Source of the DNA: Hormoscilla sp. GUM202
GTDB taxonomy: Bacteria > Cyanobacteriota > Cyanobacteriia > Cyanobacteriales > Desertifilaceae
Length of the DNA: 52,865 bases
Assembly: GCA_005518205.2 (NCBI GenBank)
Contig: RFFC02000024.1
Coordinates: forward strand, 1-52,865
Reading direction: 5' to 3'
Notes under the pieces: generated by a model
What the model was told of the DNA's origin: nothing
Databases searched by the model: none
What the model saw: only the letters and a program-made list of their open reading frames with translations
Shown: piece after piece, positions 1-8,419 of the stretch
Position numbering within the stretch: the first letter of the stretch is position 1
How the letters are laid out: every line of letters begins with the position of its first letter
Program-made: the position numbers and the translations under genes

Positions 1-241
1 CTATTTGGTATTTTGTACATTATTACAACAAATGTTTATCGGGATAGATAATGCATCACTACATATTTATCACCACCATGCAGTTTAGATGCGCGACAGC
101 TTATAGTTAGCATAAAAAATCAAAAATCAAAAAAGTAATTTATGTATCAGAGACTACAAAAAAGTCTAAATGGATAATCTATAGTTGGAAATATGACGAC
201 AGTCGGGCTGGTATTACACCAGCACCTCCGATCAAAAATCA

Positions 242-1516
242 ATGAGAAACCGAAAAATGAAACAGAATTTCATAATTTCCCCCCCCCCTCAATCAGCAGG
301 ATTATCAGATATTGACATTGACTTGCTCAATGCCGATGATTATGCAGCCCTGAAGGCTCTCTATAAAAGCACTGATGGGGATAATTGGAAGAACAATACA
401 GGCTGGGTTGACTGGGATTTCGACAGCCCAACTCCCCCCAAGGCTTCTATTGTTAAGGATTGGTATGGGGTGGGGGTAATTGAACACAGGGAGACGATCA
501 ATCTGTACGACAGCCCACTGGCTGACACCATCCCGACGGAATTAGGGTATCTGGAAAGTTTGGAAAAGGTGGAGGTAATTGACCACAGGGTGACGTGGAT
601 CAATATGTACAATAACCAACTGAGTGGCAGCATCCCGACGCAGTTAGGGAATCTTTCCAAATTGAAATCGCTCAACCTGACCAAGAACTCCCTGAGTGGC
701 AGCATCCCGAGTCAGTTAGGGAATCTGGACAATTTGGAATCGCTCTACCTGGACCACAACCAACTGAGTGGCAGCATCCCGAGTCAGTTAGGGAATCTGG
801 GCAATTTGAAATGGCTCTACCTGGACGACAACCAACTGAGTGGCAGCATCCCGAAACAGTTAGGGAATCTGGACAATTTGGAATTGCTCTACCTGGACGA
901 CAACCAACTGAGTGGCAGCATCCCGAAACAGTTAGGGAATCTGGACAATTTGATATTTCTCCTCCTGGACAATAACCAACTGAGTGGCAGCATCCCGAAA
1001 CAGTTAGGGAATCTGGACAATTTGCGATGGCTCTCCCTGAACAATAACCAACTGAGTGGCAGCATCCCGAAGTTATGGAATCTGGACAATTTGGAATGGC
1101 TCTTCCTGCACAATAACCAACTGACTGGCACCATCCCCCAAATTGGTGGCCGGGGAAAAGATATCCTCTACGGAGAAAATGGGAACGACTTTCTCTTCGG
1201 TGGAAATGCAGACGACACCCTCATTGGTGGCCGGGGAGAAGATATCCTCAAGGGAGGATATGGGAAAGATATCCTCAAGGGAGGAGAGGACGCCGATATT
1301 TTTGTCCTGTCCCCGGACCATGGCGGGGATACCATCATAGACTTTGCTGATGGCATAGACTCCATCGGGCTAGCAGGAGGTTTGAGTTTCGCCAATTTGC
1401 AAATCGTCTCTCGGGGCCCAAATACCTTGATTAACATTGAAGGGGAAACCTTGGCCACCCTACAGGGCATTGATTCGACCCTGATTAATGTCGATGATTT
1501 TACTGTAGTTAATTGA
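242..1516 (+). CDS. Leucine-rich-repeat protein with C-terminal RTX calcium-binding repeats
   Basis: The 424-residue product opens with a cap typical of plant-type bacterial LRR proteins (ALKALYKSTDGDNW near residue 40). About eight 24-residue LRRs of the form QLGNLDNL..LYLD.NQLSGSIP follow between residues ~115 and 300. The C-terminal part carries glycine/aspartate nonapeptides (GGRGKDILYG, GGNADDTLIGG, GGYGKDILKGG) of the RTX hemolysin type, then a short beta-rich tail. RTX repeats normally bind calcium outside the cell and are often exported by type I secretion; no N-terminal signal peptide is visible, which fits that route. No export genes are nearby. The LRR units are almost identical at DNA level, so copy number could change by recombination. 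The ATG at 242 lacks a clear ribosome site, and a second ATG lies at 257. A surface or secreted adhesion/binding role is inference. Confidence 0.8.
   Translation: MRNRKMKQNFIISPPPQSAGLSDIDIDLLNADDYAALKALYKSTDGDNWKNNTGWVDWDFDSPTPPKASIVKDWYGVGVIEHRETINLYDSPLADTIPTELGYLESLEKVEVIDHRVTWINMYNNQLSGSIPTQLGNLSKLKSLNLTKNSLSGSIPSQLGNLDNLESLYLDHNQLSGSIPSQLGNLGNLKWLYLDDNQLSGSIPKQLGNLDNLELLYLDDNQLSGSIPKQLGNLDNLIFLLLDNNQLSGSIPKQLGNLDNLRWLSLNNNQLSGSIPKLWNLDNLEWLFLHNNQLTGTIPQIGGRGKDILYGENGNDFLFGGNADDTLIGGRGEDILKGGYGKDILKGGEDADIFVLSPDHGGDTIIDFADGIDSIGLAGGLSFANLQIVSRGPNTLINIEGETLATLQGIDSTLINVDDFTVVN
279..288 (+). repeat. Ten-cytosine homopolymer inside the LRR-RTX reading frame
   Basis: An uninterrupted run of 10 C lies at codons 13-16 of the LRR-RTX gene. 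Gain or loss of one base would shift the frame close to the start and switch off the protein. Runs of this length in surface-protein genes are a known mode of phase variation; here that is inference. Confidence 0.6.
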
Positions 1517-1726
1517 AGTTTACCAGGATGGGGGGAACCTCGGGGCGAAAGCTCCGACCCTCTATCTCCTACTTTGGCAATCTTCTGAGATAGGGAGGAC
1601 ATCGAGAGAAAAGAAGCGTTGCACAATCACGGGATGATGGGTCTCTTTGCATAACTCTTAAACGTAGACTATAAGCCACTTTCAGTAGCGTTTTGCTGGT
1701 GCAAACAATGGCATCATCCCTCGATC

Positions 1727-4294
1727 TCAGCGCTCGTGCTTCGGGATGCGCTGCTCTCGCTCTCCGGCTCGTACTCCGGGATGCGCTGTTAATGCTGCCT
1801 TAACCTGGGCAAACACACTCGGCCAGTCTCCCAGTTTTGCTTGACGAAATAGCCGCATCGTGGGATACCAGGGGCTATCGGATCGATCGAGCAACCAACG
1901 CCAGTCAGGAGAAAAAGGTAGCAGCACCCAGACAGGTTTTCCTAAAGCACCTGCTAGATGGGCAACTGATGTATCTACAGAAATTACTAAGTCTAATTGT
2001 GAGATAACAGCAGCCGTATCAGCGAAGTCATGCAACAGCTCTCTTAAATCCTGTATAGGTGCCCCATCCAGGATATCTGTATGTTCCTTTTGCAAACTAT
2101 AAAGAGAAATCCCTGGGATCTGGGAAAGTTCCAGAAACAGGGAAACCGGACAAGACCGCTTGCTAGCTGTATGACTTTTAGGATTAGTAGCCCACACAAT
2201 GCCGACCTTTACCCTGTATTCGGGATGCGCCGTTCGTAGTACTCCACTGTACTTGACGGCGCCTTCCGCGTGCTCTTGTCCTGAAGGACGCGGCAACGCT
2301 CCAAGCACCGCTGCGTCCTTCTCTTCAGCGTACAAATAGGGAACTCGATCGGGAATAGTTTCTATAGTCGTACCCAGGATGCGGGGGAGACTCATTAGAG
2401 AAACTTGCAGGTCAAAGGCTGGTAATGGTTCGCCCCTGACTACCACCTCTTGAATCCCAGAGACCGTAGTCAACAAGCGCCTGAGAGCCGGATATTTTGT
2501 TTCCAGAATTACTTTACCAGCACCCCGCTGGGCTACTAGGGGCGCATAACGAACGAACTGGATAACGTCCCCGCGTCCCCATTCTGCACATAAAAGAATA
2601 GTTTTTCCTGCCAGTGGCGAACCATCCCAAGGGGGTTTTCCCAAGCGTTCTTCCAGGGTCTGTGCCCGGAAAAACCCTACTTTTAGGCGCCGGTGCCATT
2701 CATGTTCTACAAATCCTTGTCGAAAATTCTGCAACAATAACAAGCACTCTCCCAGATTTAAGTGGCCCCTTGCTGTATCTGGCTTTAAGGCAATAGCATA
2801 GCGGTAATAGCCCATCGCCTCTTGTATTTTCAGTTGTTCTTGCAGGGCAACACCCAGGTTGCTGTAGGCATCGGCAAAGTCTGGTTTCAGGGCGATCGCC
2901 TTTTGGTAGCATGCGATCGCCTCTGTCAATTTCCTCTCCTGACTTTCCCAAGCCGTACCCATATTATTGTATACTTCTGGATCATCTGGTTTAATTGCCA
3001 GAGCCTGGCCATCTTGTGCGATCGCCTCTGCTATGTTACCTTGCTTTTGCAGCATCACCCCCAGGTTACAAACTGCTTCCAGATAGTTCGGCTTTAAGGC
3101 GATACCCTGTTCATACTGTTTCGCCGTCTCTCCTAACTCGAACCATCTGTGATAGGATATACCCAACTCATTGTAAAATTCCGCCTTTTCTGGTTTAATG
3201 GTAATCGCTTTTTTATAATAGGCAATCTCCTCTTTTCTGAGGTCATACACTCCCAGGATTCCAGCCAAATTAGAGTAAATTTCCGCACAGTTAGGGTCAA
3301 TGCTGATGGCCTTTTCGTAGCAGGTGACCGCCTGTTCTTCATGGTTAAACTTTTGCAAAGCTAAACCCAACTGATTGTAATATTCTACCTTTTCTGGTTT
3401 AATGGCAATGGCTTTTTCATAATAGGCGATCGCCTCTTCTCTGCGGTACTGCTCTTCCATAATTCTCGCCACATTATAGTAAGCATCCGCATAGTTGGGG
3501 TCAATGCTGATAGCCTTTTCGTAGCAGGCGAGCGCTTGTTCCTTATGGCCCAAGGAGTGCAAAACTACGCCCAAATTATTGTGCAGGCCCATATCCTGGG
3601 GATTGAGAGCGATCGCCTCCCGGTATACGGATACTGCTTCTGCTAGCTTCCCGGTATTTTGGAGACATACTCCCAACAAATTCATGGTTTCGCTATGTCC
3701 CGGATGAGCCAATAGCACTTGGTGACAGAGGGCGATCGCCTTGTCTTTTTCTCCTTTTTGATACCAACTAATCGCCTGTTGGTAATGAGCGCTCGCCTCT
3801 CGATAACGCTTTTCCTGGCGACGCATCGCCGCCAATTTTTCAGGGGTCGCGCCACTCTGGATCGGCGATCTCACTTGCTGGTGCGTCTCGCGCGCACGTC
3901 TTCGCAGACGGATCGCCTCCGATCTTTTTCCCTGTTTTTCCAAGGCCAAAGCCAGGTTATTATAAGCATCAAGATAATCAGGCTTCACTGCGATCGCCTG
4001 TTTGTAGGCAGCGAGCGCCTGTTCTATTTTTCCCTGTTCCCAGAAGCTAGCCCCCAGATTATTATAAGTCTCAGGCCAATCTGGCTTTATGGAGATCACC
4101 TGTTGGAAATAGCCGATCGCCCGCTCGTATTCCTGCGTCCGATAAGCAATAATTCCCAGCATCTGCATAGCCTCTACTAATTCTGGCTGCTGGGAAAGCA
4201 TCGCCAAATAAACAGCCCTCGCTTCATTCAGACGTCCGGCTTTGTAGTGACTCAAAGCCTCTCTTAGCCAATCATTATCTGCTTGCTGTACCAT
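1727..4294 (-). CDS. TPR-repeat protein with C-terminal glycosyltransferase-like domain
   Basis: 855 residues. Tandem tetratricopeptide repeats of the form YY..A..I.P....Y..LG....... occupy residues ~5-135 and ~165-520. The remainder resembles the GT9/heptosyltransferase-like domain often fused to TPRs in cyanobacteria: a GRGDVIQFVRYAP stretch, a KVGIVWA strand and a late ISVDTSVAHLAGALGKPVW motif. Such proteins are thought to modify proteins or glycans; the substrate is unknown. The start is well supported: AGGAGGTGAA directly precedes the ATG at 4294. Two stretches look inserted: a segment between the catalytic-like motifs (DNA about 2215-2290) and the last ~18 codons (1741-1790). Both contain the dispersed CGGGATGCGC repeat in frame. 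Convergent with the LRR gene. Confidence 0.85.
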   Translation of the reverse strand: MVQQADNDWLREALSHYKAGRLNEARAVYLAMLSQQPELVEAMQMLGIIAYRTQEYERAIGYFQQVISIKPDWPETYNNLGASFWEQGKIEQALAAYKQAIAVKPDYLDAYNNLALALEKQGKRSEAIRLRRRARETHQQVRSPIQSGATPEKLAAMRRQEKRYREASAHYQQAISWYQKGEKDKAIALCHQVLLAHPGHSETMNLLGVCLQNTGKLAEAVSVYREAIALNPQDMGLHNNLGVVLHSLGHKEQALACYEKAISIDPNYADAYYNVARIMEEQYRREEAIAYYEKAIAIKPEKVEYYNQLGLALQKFNHEEQAVTCYEKAISIDPNCAEIYSNLAGILGVYDLRKEEIAYYKKAITIKPEKAEFYNELGISYHRWFELGETAKQYEQGIALKPNYLEAVCNLGVMLQKQGNIAEAIAQDGQALAIKPDDPEVYNNMGTAWESQERKLTEAIACYQKAIALKPDFADAYSNLGVALQEQLKIQEAMGYYRYAIALKPDTARGHLNLGECLLLLQNFRQGFVEHEWHRRLKVGFFRAQTLEERLGKPPWDGSPLAGKTILLCAEWGRGDVIQFVRYAPLVAQRGAGKVILETKYPALRRLLTTVSGIQEVVVRGEPLPAFDLQVSLMSLPRILGTTIETIPDRVPYLYAEEKDAAVLGALPRPSGQEHAEGAVKYSGVLRTAHPEYRVKVGIVWATNPKSHTASKRSCPVSLFLELSQIPGISLYSLQKEHTDILDGAPIQDLRELLHDFADTAAVISQLDLVISVDTSVAHLAGALGKPVWVLLPFSPDWRWLLDRSDSPWYPTMRLFRQAKLGDWPSVFAQVKAALTAHPGVRAGEREQRIPKHER

Positions 4295-4366
4295 TTCACC
4301 TCCTAATCATAACTGACAAACCAACGTTAATTATAGCTTCAATTTCCAACTGTTGAGTTTCTGATT

Positions 4367-4544
4367 CCCGGCTGGAGAGTGCGAAGTTCTCACAGAATCA
4401 GACCTAGTATAACGGCTGAAACCCTTGCGGGAAGTAACTTACAGCCTAGAGTGACCAGAGTCTTGCCTCTCCAAGCTCGATCGGGCCCAAACCCGCTTAT
4501 GGCAAGCAGTTATCCAAAGAACTTCGCACTGTCGAGTTCCCGGG
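4367..4544. ncRNA. Unassigned structured element with a 13-bp closing stem
   Basis: The 334-bp gap between the TPR gene and the next ORF has no gene but is highly structured. Arms AGTGCGAAGTTCT (4378-4390) and AGAACTTCGCACT (4518-4530) are perfect inverse complements, extended outward by CCCGG (4367-4371) and CCGGG (4540-4544). Nested inside are GGCTG/CAGCC (4414-4418/4442-4446), CTTGCC/GGCAAG (4472-4477/4501-4506) and CGGG/CCCG hairpins. A T-rich stretch follows on the + strand. A ~150-180-nt RNA with a long closing stem recalls 6S-like RNAs, but I cannot assign a family. It could equally be a small non-autonomous transposable element with 13-bp ends. Confidence 0.35.
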
Positions 4545-4628
4545 AGATTTTATTTTAACAGACTGCTGGAAAAATAATTCCATCTCTAACATCTTCCTAC
4601 TCCTTAGAAGTGTGGAGATAATAATTTT

Positions 4629-4925
4629 TTACGAGATGGCGGCATTCTTGGCTCTCAACTGTCGCAGAGTATTGCGATCGCTTTCCAAATCGTCTTGATT
4701 GTAGTGAAGGTAAACATTGTGGGTTTTGAGAAATGCATCAACCGCCCAACGAGAGGGAAGACCGAGGAGTTGCCCAACCTGAAAGTGGGTAATGCGTTCG
4801 CTGCGGTAGGCTTCAATAACGAGGAGTTCCAGTAGGTAACGTCGCAAATGGTCAGAGTTTGTTGTGCCTTGCTGAGCGATGTCTGATGGGATAATGTCCG
4901 ATGGAATGTCGATTGTGAGAAGCAT
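4629..4925 (-). CDS. UPF0175 family small protein (antitoxin-like)
   Basis: 98 residues from the ATG at 4925 (MLLTIDIPSD). The centre LLVIEAYRSERITHFQVGQLLGL followed by ..VDAFLKTHNVYLHYNQDDLESD matches UPF0175: an alpha-helical, HTH-like segment found as a putative antitoxin or DNA-binding partner in cyanobacteria. An upstream extension of the open frame to 5117 runs into a large hairpin and has no family resemblance, so I reject it. No toxin (PIN or RelE) gene is adjacent, so a stand-alone or orphan copy is likely. Function is inferred from family only. Confidence 0.65.
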   Translation of the reverse strand: MLLTIDIPSDIIPSDIAQQGTTNSDHLRRYLLELLVIEAYRSERITHFQVGQLLGLPSRWAVDAFLKTHNVYLHYNQDDLESDRNTLRQLRAKNAAIS

Positions 4926-5061
4926 AGTATTTTTTCCGTACAGTTTTATATTAAACCATTCCTTACACCTCCCATTAGACCACGCAACAAGATCGATCGT
5001 GGGCATCTCACTTTTGCGATCTAGCCCCTGCACGCTCCAGGCCCCTTCCGCTGCGAGGAGG

Positions 5062-5154
5062 GGGCGATGTGCGATTAATGTGCTCTGCGTAGTGCGAATA
5101 GCGCACGCAGAGCACATTAAGCAGTGCTTCTAGCACGCGCAGAGCACATCGCCC
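5062..5154. repeat. Nested palindrome cluster
   Basis: TAATGTGCTCTGCGT (5076-5090) and ACGCAGAGCACATTA (5105-5119) form a perfect 15-bp stem. A third arm, GCGCAGAGCACATCGCCC at 5137-5154, can pair with GGGCGATGTGC at 5062-5072. No coding content. It could be a repetitive palindromic element or an RNA hairpin; the rest of the 4926-5422 gap shows no gene. Confidence 0.6.
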
Positions 5155-5160
5155 GGAGCG

Positions 5161-5222
5161 TGGGCTTTGTTCATGTAGCCGGACCCTTCAGGGTTCGGGC
5201 GGCGAGGCAAATATGAGATGCA
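5161..5222. repeat. Dispersed repeat shared with 40901-40950
   Basis: GGGCTTTGTTCATGTAGCCGG, then CCCTT.AGGGT and GGGCGGCGAGG, recur almost unchanged at 40901-40950 beside the decayed TnpB copy. At both sites a GAGATGCACC-type motif is nearby. Probably an end of a mobile element or a palindromic interspersed repeat. Confidence 0.6.
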
Positions 5223-5422
5223 CCCGATCGATCCGGTGGGGGCAATACCGGGGCACTGCGTCAATTAATCGGAGGACGCAACGATAAAATTATATCCTCT
5301 CGGATAGACATCTGTATCCTAATTAGGGCAAAATGCTATTATCCCTAAATTTTGTAGGTAGCAACTTACGTTAAACTTAACTGGGAGTAAATTTATCGAT
5401 ATCCACAAGAGAGGTTCATCCC

Positions 5423-6145
5423 TTGCTCACCCTAGGCGTTAACATCGACCATATTGCGACCATCCGGCAGGCCCGACGCACTGTAGAACCAGACCCAGTG
5501 GCCGCCGCCGTGCTGGCAGAACTGGCCGGTGCCGATGGCATTACGGCCCATCTGCGGGAAGACCGCAGGCATATCCAAGACCGGGATGTCCGCTTGCTGC
5601 GCCAGACGGTCCGCACTCATCTGAATTTGGAAATGGCCGCCACCGAAGAAATGGTGAACATTGCCCTGGACATCAAACCGGACTACGTCACCCTAGTCCC
5701 GGAAAAGCGGGAAGAGGTGACCACGGAAGGGGGACTGGATATAGTCGGTCAAGTCTCGCGCATCGCTTCAATCGTGGACGAGTTGCAAACTGCGGGAATT
5801 CCAGTTAGTCTATTTATTGACGCGGACCAGGCCCAGATTGCCGCTTCAGCTCGGGTAAAGGCAAAGTTTATCGAACTGCACACTGGCACCTACGCAGAAG
5901 CTAAGGACGAAGCAGGTCGCCAGGGGGAATTAGATATCTTAGCCAAAGGATGCGCCCAGGCGATCGCGGCAGGTTTGCGAGTCAACGCCGGACATGGACT
6001 GACTTACTGGAATGTCTACCCAGTAGCTTGCATTCCCGGGATGGAAGAACTCAACATCGGTCATAGTATCATTAGCAGAGCAGCCCTGGTAGGATTAGAA
6101 AGAGCGGTCCGGGAGATGAAGCAAGCCATGCGCGGACAATTATGA
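5423..6145 (+). CDS. pdxJ: Pyridoxine 5'-phosphate synthase
   Basis: 240 residues, full length for the family. PdxJ condenses 1-deoxyxylulose 5-phosphate with 3-amino-2-oxopropyl phosphate to pyridoxine 5'-phosphate, the last step of the DXP-dependent vitamin B6 pathway, in the cytoplasm. Diagnostic stretches: [15 protein letters not shown] at the N terminus, [57 protein letters not shown] and ELNIGHSII near the C terminus. The start is a TTG at 5423 with AGAGG about 8 bases upstream; no ATG fits the conserved N terminus. ycf54 follows 55 bases downstream on the same strand, a probable transcription partner. Confidence 0.97.
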   Translation: MLTLGVNIDHIATIRQARRTVEPDPVAAAVLAELAGADGITAHLREDRRHIQDRDVRLLRQTVRTHLNLEMAATEEMVNIALDIKPDYVTLVPEKREEVTTEGGLDIVGQVSRIASIVDELQTAGIPVSLFIDADQAQIAASARVKAKFIELHTGTYAEAKDEAGRQGELDILAKGCAQAIAAGLRVNAGHGLTYWNVYPVACIPGMEELNIGHSIISRAALVGLERAVREMKQAMRGQL

Positions 6146-6200
6146 CTTGTATTTTGTCAAGCATTATGGTAAAACAGTAAAGCAGTCAAGTTCAAGTTTC

Positions 6201-6530
6201 ATGCAAACCTATTACTACGCAGCGGCTTCTCAAAAGTTTCTGACCGAGGAAGAACCCTTAGAGGAAGTTCTCAGAGAACGCACGAATAACTACAAAGCTA
6301 AGGAAAAGGAGATTGATTTTTGGTTAATTGTACAGCCAGCATTTCTGGAAGCGCCAGAAATGGCAGAAGCGAAGAAGAAATGTACCCAACCAGCAGCGGC
6401 GATCGTTTCTACGAATGAGCAATTTATTACCTGGTTAAAATTGCGTTTGGAGTATGTACTGACTGGGAATTTTTCCGCGCCCTCGGAGACGATACCCGAT
6501 CCCCTAGCTTCCCTAGTTTCAGCATCCTAG
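6201..6530 (+). CDS. ycf54: Ycf54 family, Mg-protoporphyrin monomethyl ester cyclase accessory protein
   Basis: 109 residues from the ATG at 6201 (MQTYYYAAASQKFL). The core EEEPLEEVLRERT, EKEIDFWL..QPAFLEAPE, QPAAAIVST and WLKLRLEYVLTG.F.APSE.IPDPLASL is characteristic of Ycf54, which stabilises the oxidative cyclase that makes protochlorophyllide in chlorophyll synthesis. The frame is open back to 6147, but those 18 residues are not conserved. About 120 bases downstream lies a broken copy of a geranylgeranyl-reductase family gene, which suggests the ancestral order pdxJ-ycf54-reductase. Confidence 0.9.
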   Translation: MQTYYYAAASQKFLTEEEPLEEVLRERTNNYKAKEKEIDFWLIVQPAFLEAPEMAEAKKKCTQPAAAIVSTNEQFITWLKLRLEYVLTGNFSAPSETIPDPLASLVSAS

Positions 6531-6669
6531 CTTGGATATTGTGGGGTATGAAACACCATTCCCCACAATCGCAAATAATTTGGAGATTGACAACTAATAA
6601 ATAACAATTAGCAACTAACAACTAATAACTAACAAATAACAATTAACAATCATGTTTGAGTTATAGTAG

Positions 6670-6942
6670 GTTTGTTGGCGCGCGGAGAATTAAAATTTTG
6701 CGCGTGGATCAAAACTCCCGTTTATGGCCGCGCGACCGAAACAATTTCTGCCAAACAATCGCGGCTGGCAATAGCCAAATTTCGGCACGCGCGCTTCCTG
6801 TCGTACCGGCGCTTGGTGCTTTTGTCTGCAGGACATTGGACATCGCTGGGAGGTTGAATGAATGAAAAAAGTTACTCTTGATATTCTCATTCCGTCCTAC
6901 CGGGCGAGCGAACCCCACTTGTTGGGGATGCTGAACATTCGC
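6670..6942 (+). repeat. 272-bp direct repeat, copy 1
   Basis: Nearly identical to 9194-9465. Contains the end of the radical SAM frame (shifted here by 2 missing bases in a GCGC run) and the first ~27 codons of the glycosyltransferase. In this copy the glycosyltransferase half is the functional one. Confidence 0.9.
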
Positions 6943-7974
6943 AAACCGGCGTCTCTGGAAGTGCGGTACGTGATTGTTCTGGACAACCCGAATGCGAACA
7001 TTTCGCCTTGTCTGAGTCGGCGGTTGGAGGAACCGGATACAATACTGATTCGCAACCCTGAGAATAAAGGCGCTCCGATTAGCCGCAACATTGCCTTGGA
7101 CGCCGCCACTGCCGAGTGGGTGCTGTTCTGGGATGATGATATTGTTCCGAGCCCCGAAATTCTCTTTGAGTATGCGGCTGCTATAGGGCGCGAGGGCGAT
7201 GCCCCCGGATTTATCGGGCCGACATGCACTCCTGCGCCCTGCAACACTTTTACCGTAGGCGTGCTTGCCAGCGATATTTTGACTTTTTGGCATTTGCCCA
7301 AAGGCTACGACAGGCTCTTTTGGGGTGTTACCGCCAATCTTCTGATTAGGCGTCATGCTATTGGCAATCTGCGGTTTCTCCCCGTTTTCCCGAAATGCGG
7401 CGGCGGCGAAGATATTGACTTTTGCATCCGCGTGGTTAAGAATGCTGGCAGGCCTTTTCATGTGGCATGGGATGCAAAAGTTTCACATGGATGGTGGAAC
7501 GATGGCAGGCGTTCTTACAATCGCTTTATGCGTTGGGCCTATGGCGACAGCGTATTATCGTCTTTGTTTCCCTGTTATCGTTATTATAATTTCCCCAATA
7601 TCGTGGAATTCGTTATTCTCGGCGGAGGGGCAGGGGGAGTGGCGGCGGATTTTTTGCTTGGCGAAAGCGCCCCGGTTTTGCTTGCGGCAGTAATTGGCGG
7701 AGCATTGTTGGGCGAGTTTTTTGTGGAATGGGCGAAGCAGGCCGTAATTAAGGGAAATTTTTCGCCGGTTACGGCGGTTGAGTCGTCTCTTGTGCGCGCA
7801 TCCAACGACTTGGGACGTTTTGCCGGGCATGTTAAGAACATCCGGTTATTGGGGATGATGGAACGTTTTGATTACTTTTGCGATGGGCGGCATTTGCGCC
7901 ATGAGAGAATTGTGGCGGCCGTTAAATTTACGGCATTTGTAATTTTTACATGGGCAATTTTGGCCTTTGTTTAA
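6862..7974 (+). CDS. Family 2 glycosyltransferase with C-terminal membrane segments
   Basis: 370 residues. The N terminus LDILIPSYR, the EN.GAPISRNIALDAA segment and the acidic WDDDIVPSPE motif define a GT-A fold family 2 transferase, which uses a nucleotide sugar and a divalent metal. A later GGGEDIDFCIR stretch is the usual acceptor-site acidic motif. Hydrophobic segments near residues 250-285 and 350-368 suggest membrane attachment. The first ~27 codons are duplicated at 9382-9465, where they follow the radical SAM gene directly. The original order was therefore probably radical SAM then glycosyltransferase. GC-rich third positions and no HIP1 sites suggest a foreign origin. Acceptor unknown. 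Confidence 0.8.
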   Translation: MKKVTLDILIPSYRASEPHLLGMLNIRKPASLEVRYVIVLDNPNANISPCLSRRLEEPDTILIRNPENKGAPISRNIALDAATAEWVLFWDDDIVPSPEILFEYAAAIGREGDAPGFIGPTCTPAPCNTFTVGVLASDILTFWHLPKGYDRLFWGVTANLLIRRHAIGNLRFLPVFPKCGGGEDIDFCIRVVKNAGRPFHVAWDAKVSHGWWNDGRRSYNRFMRWAYGDSVLSSLFPCYRYYNFPNIVEFVILGGGAGGVAADFLLGESAPVLLAAVIGGALLGEFFVEWAKQAVIKGNFSPVTAVESSLVRASNDLGRFAGHVKNIRLLGMMERFDYFCDGRHLRHERIVAAVKFTAFVIFTWAILAFV

Positions 7975-8190
7975 TGCGCAGGGATACACAATACCGCGCG
8001 GTGCGGCAAGCGCCAGCGCTCAACATCATCGGCGGCGGCGGCGGCATTCACTGCATCACGCAGCAACAGCCGCAGGCGTAGGAATTTAATCCCCGCCGGA
8101 GAATTTTATCTCGTTTTGCGAAAAGTCGGAAAGATGCCTGTTCGTCCTTTGTAATGGAACATCCTTTCTCTGTTTTGTTTCCAGAGACAT
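7975..8190. other. GC-rich spacer without recognisable gene
   Basis: 216 bases, with a GGCGGCGGCGGCGGC run at about 8031-8045. It looks like the 3' flank of the foreign glycosyltransferase gene up to the junction with reductase sequence at 8191. I see nothing else in it. Confidence 0.5.
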
Positions 8191-8419
8191 TGCGGGACTG
8201 GCTGGAGGAACGGCTGCTTATCATTTAGCCAAGCGGGGATGTTCCGTGTTACTGCTGGAAAAAGCCTCCTTACCTCGCTACAAACCTTGTGGCGGTGGTG
8301 TTTCCCCCGCAGTGCAAGAGTGGTTTGATTTTAATTTGACTCCTGCTATCTCTCTCTCAAGGTTAACTCGGTATGCTATACTTGGAATCAAGGAGATCAT
8401 GATTTTCGCAATTTAAGAC

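Larger units (their letters stand above)
6652..8398 (+). pseudogene. Broken 5' copy of the geranylgeranyl-reductase family gene at 20088
   Basis: The upstream region 6540-6651 (CACCATTCCCCAC, GGAG.TTGACAAC, then a run of AACTAAC-type repeats) and the ATG at 6652 match the intact gene's leader and start at 20088. The copy lacks 4 bases at codon 3. It stops matching at 6671, where 1.5 kb of unrelated GC-rich DNA begins, and resumes at 8191 exactly where it left off (equivalent to 20111). It continues to 8398 (equivalent to 20316) with one further 2-base insertion in a TCTCTC run, then ends at the radical SAM gene. The split looks like a clean insertion without target loss. Non-functional. Confidence 0.85.

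Noticed and set aside
1-241. Promoter or small gene before the LRR-RTX gene
   Set aside because: AT-rich, but I found no convincing promoter pair, hairpin or ORF.
4926-5117. N-terminal extension of the UPF0175 gene
   Set aside because: The extra codons fall in a palindrome and have no family similarity.
6656-6865. Short ORFs in the left 272-bp repeat
   Set aside because: They are the severed, frame-shifted tail of the radical SAM gene, not independent genes.
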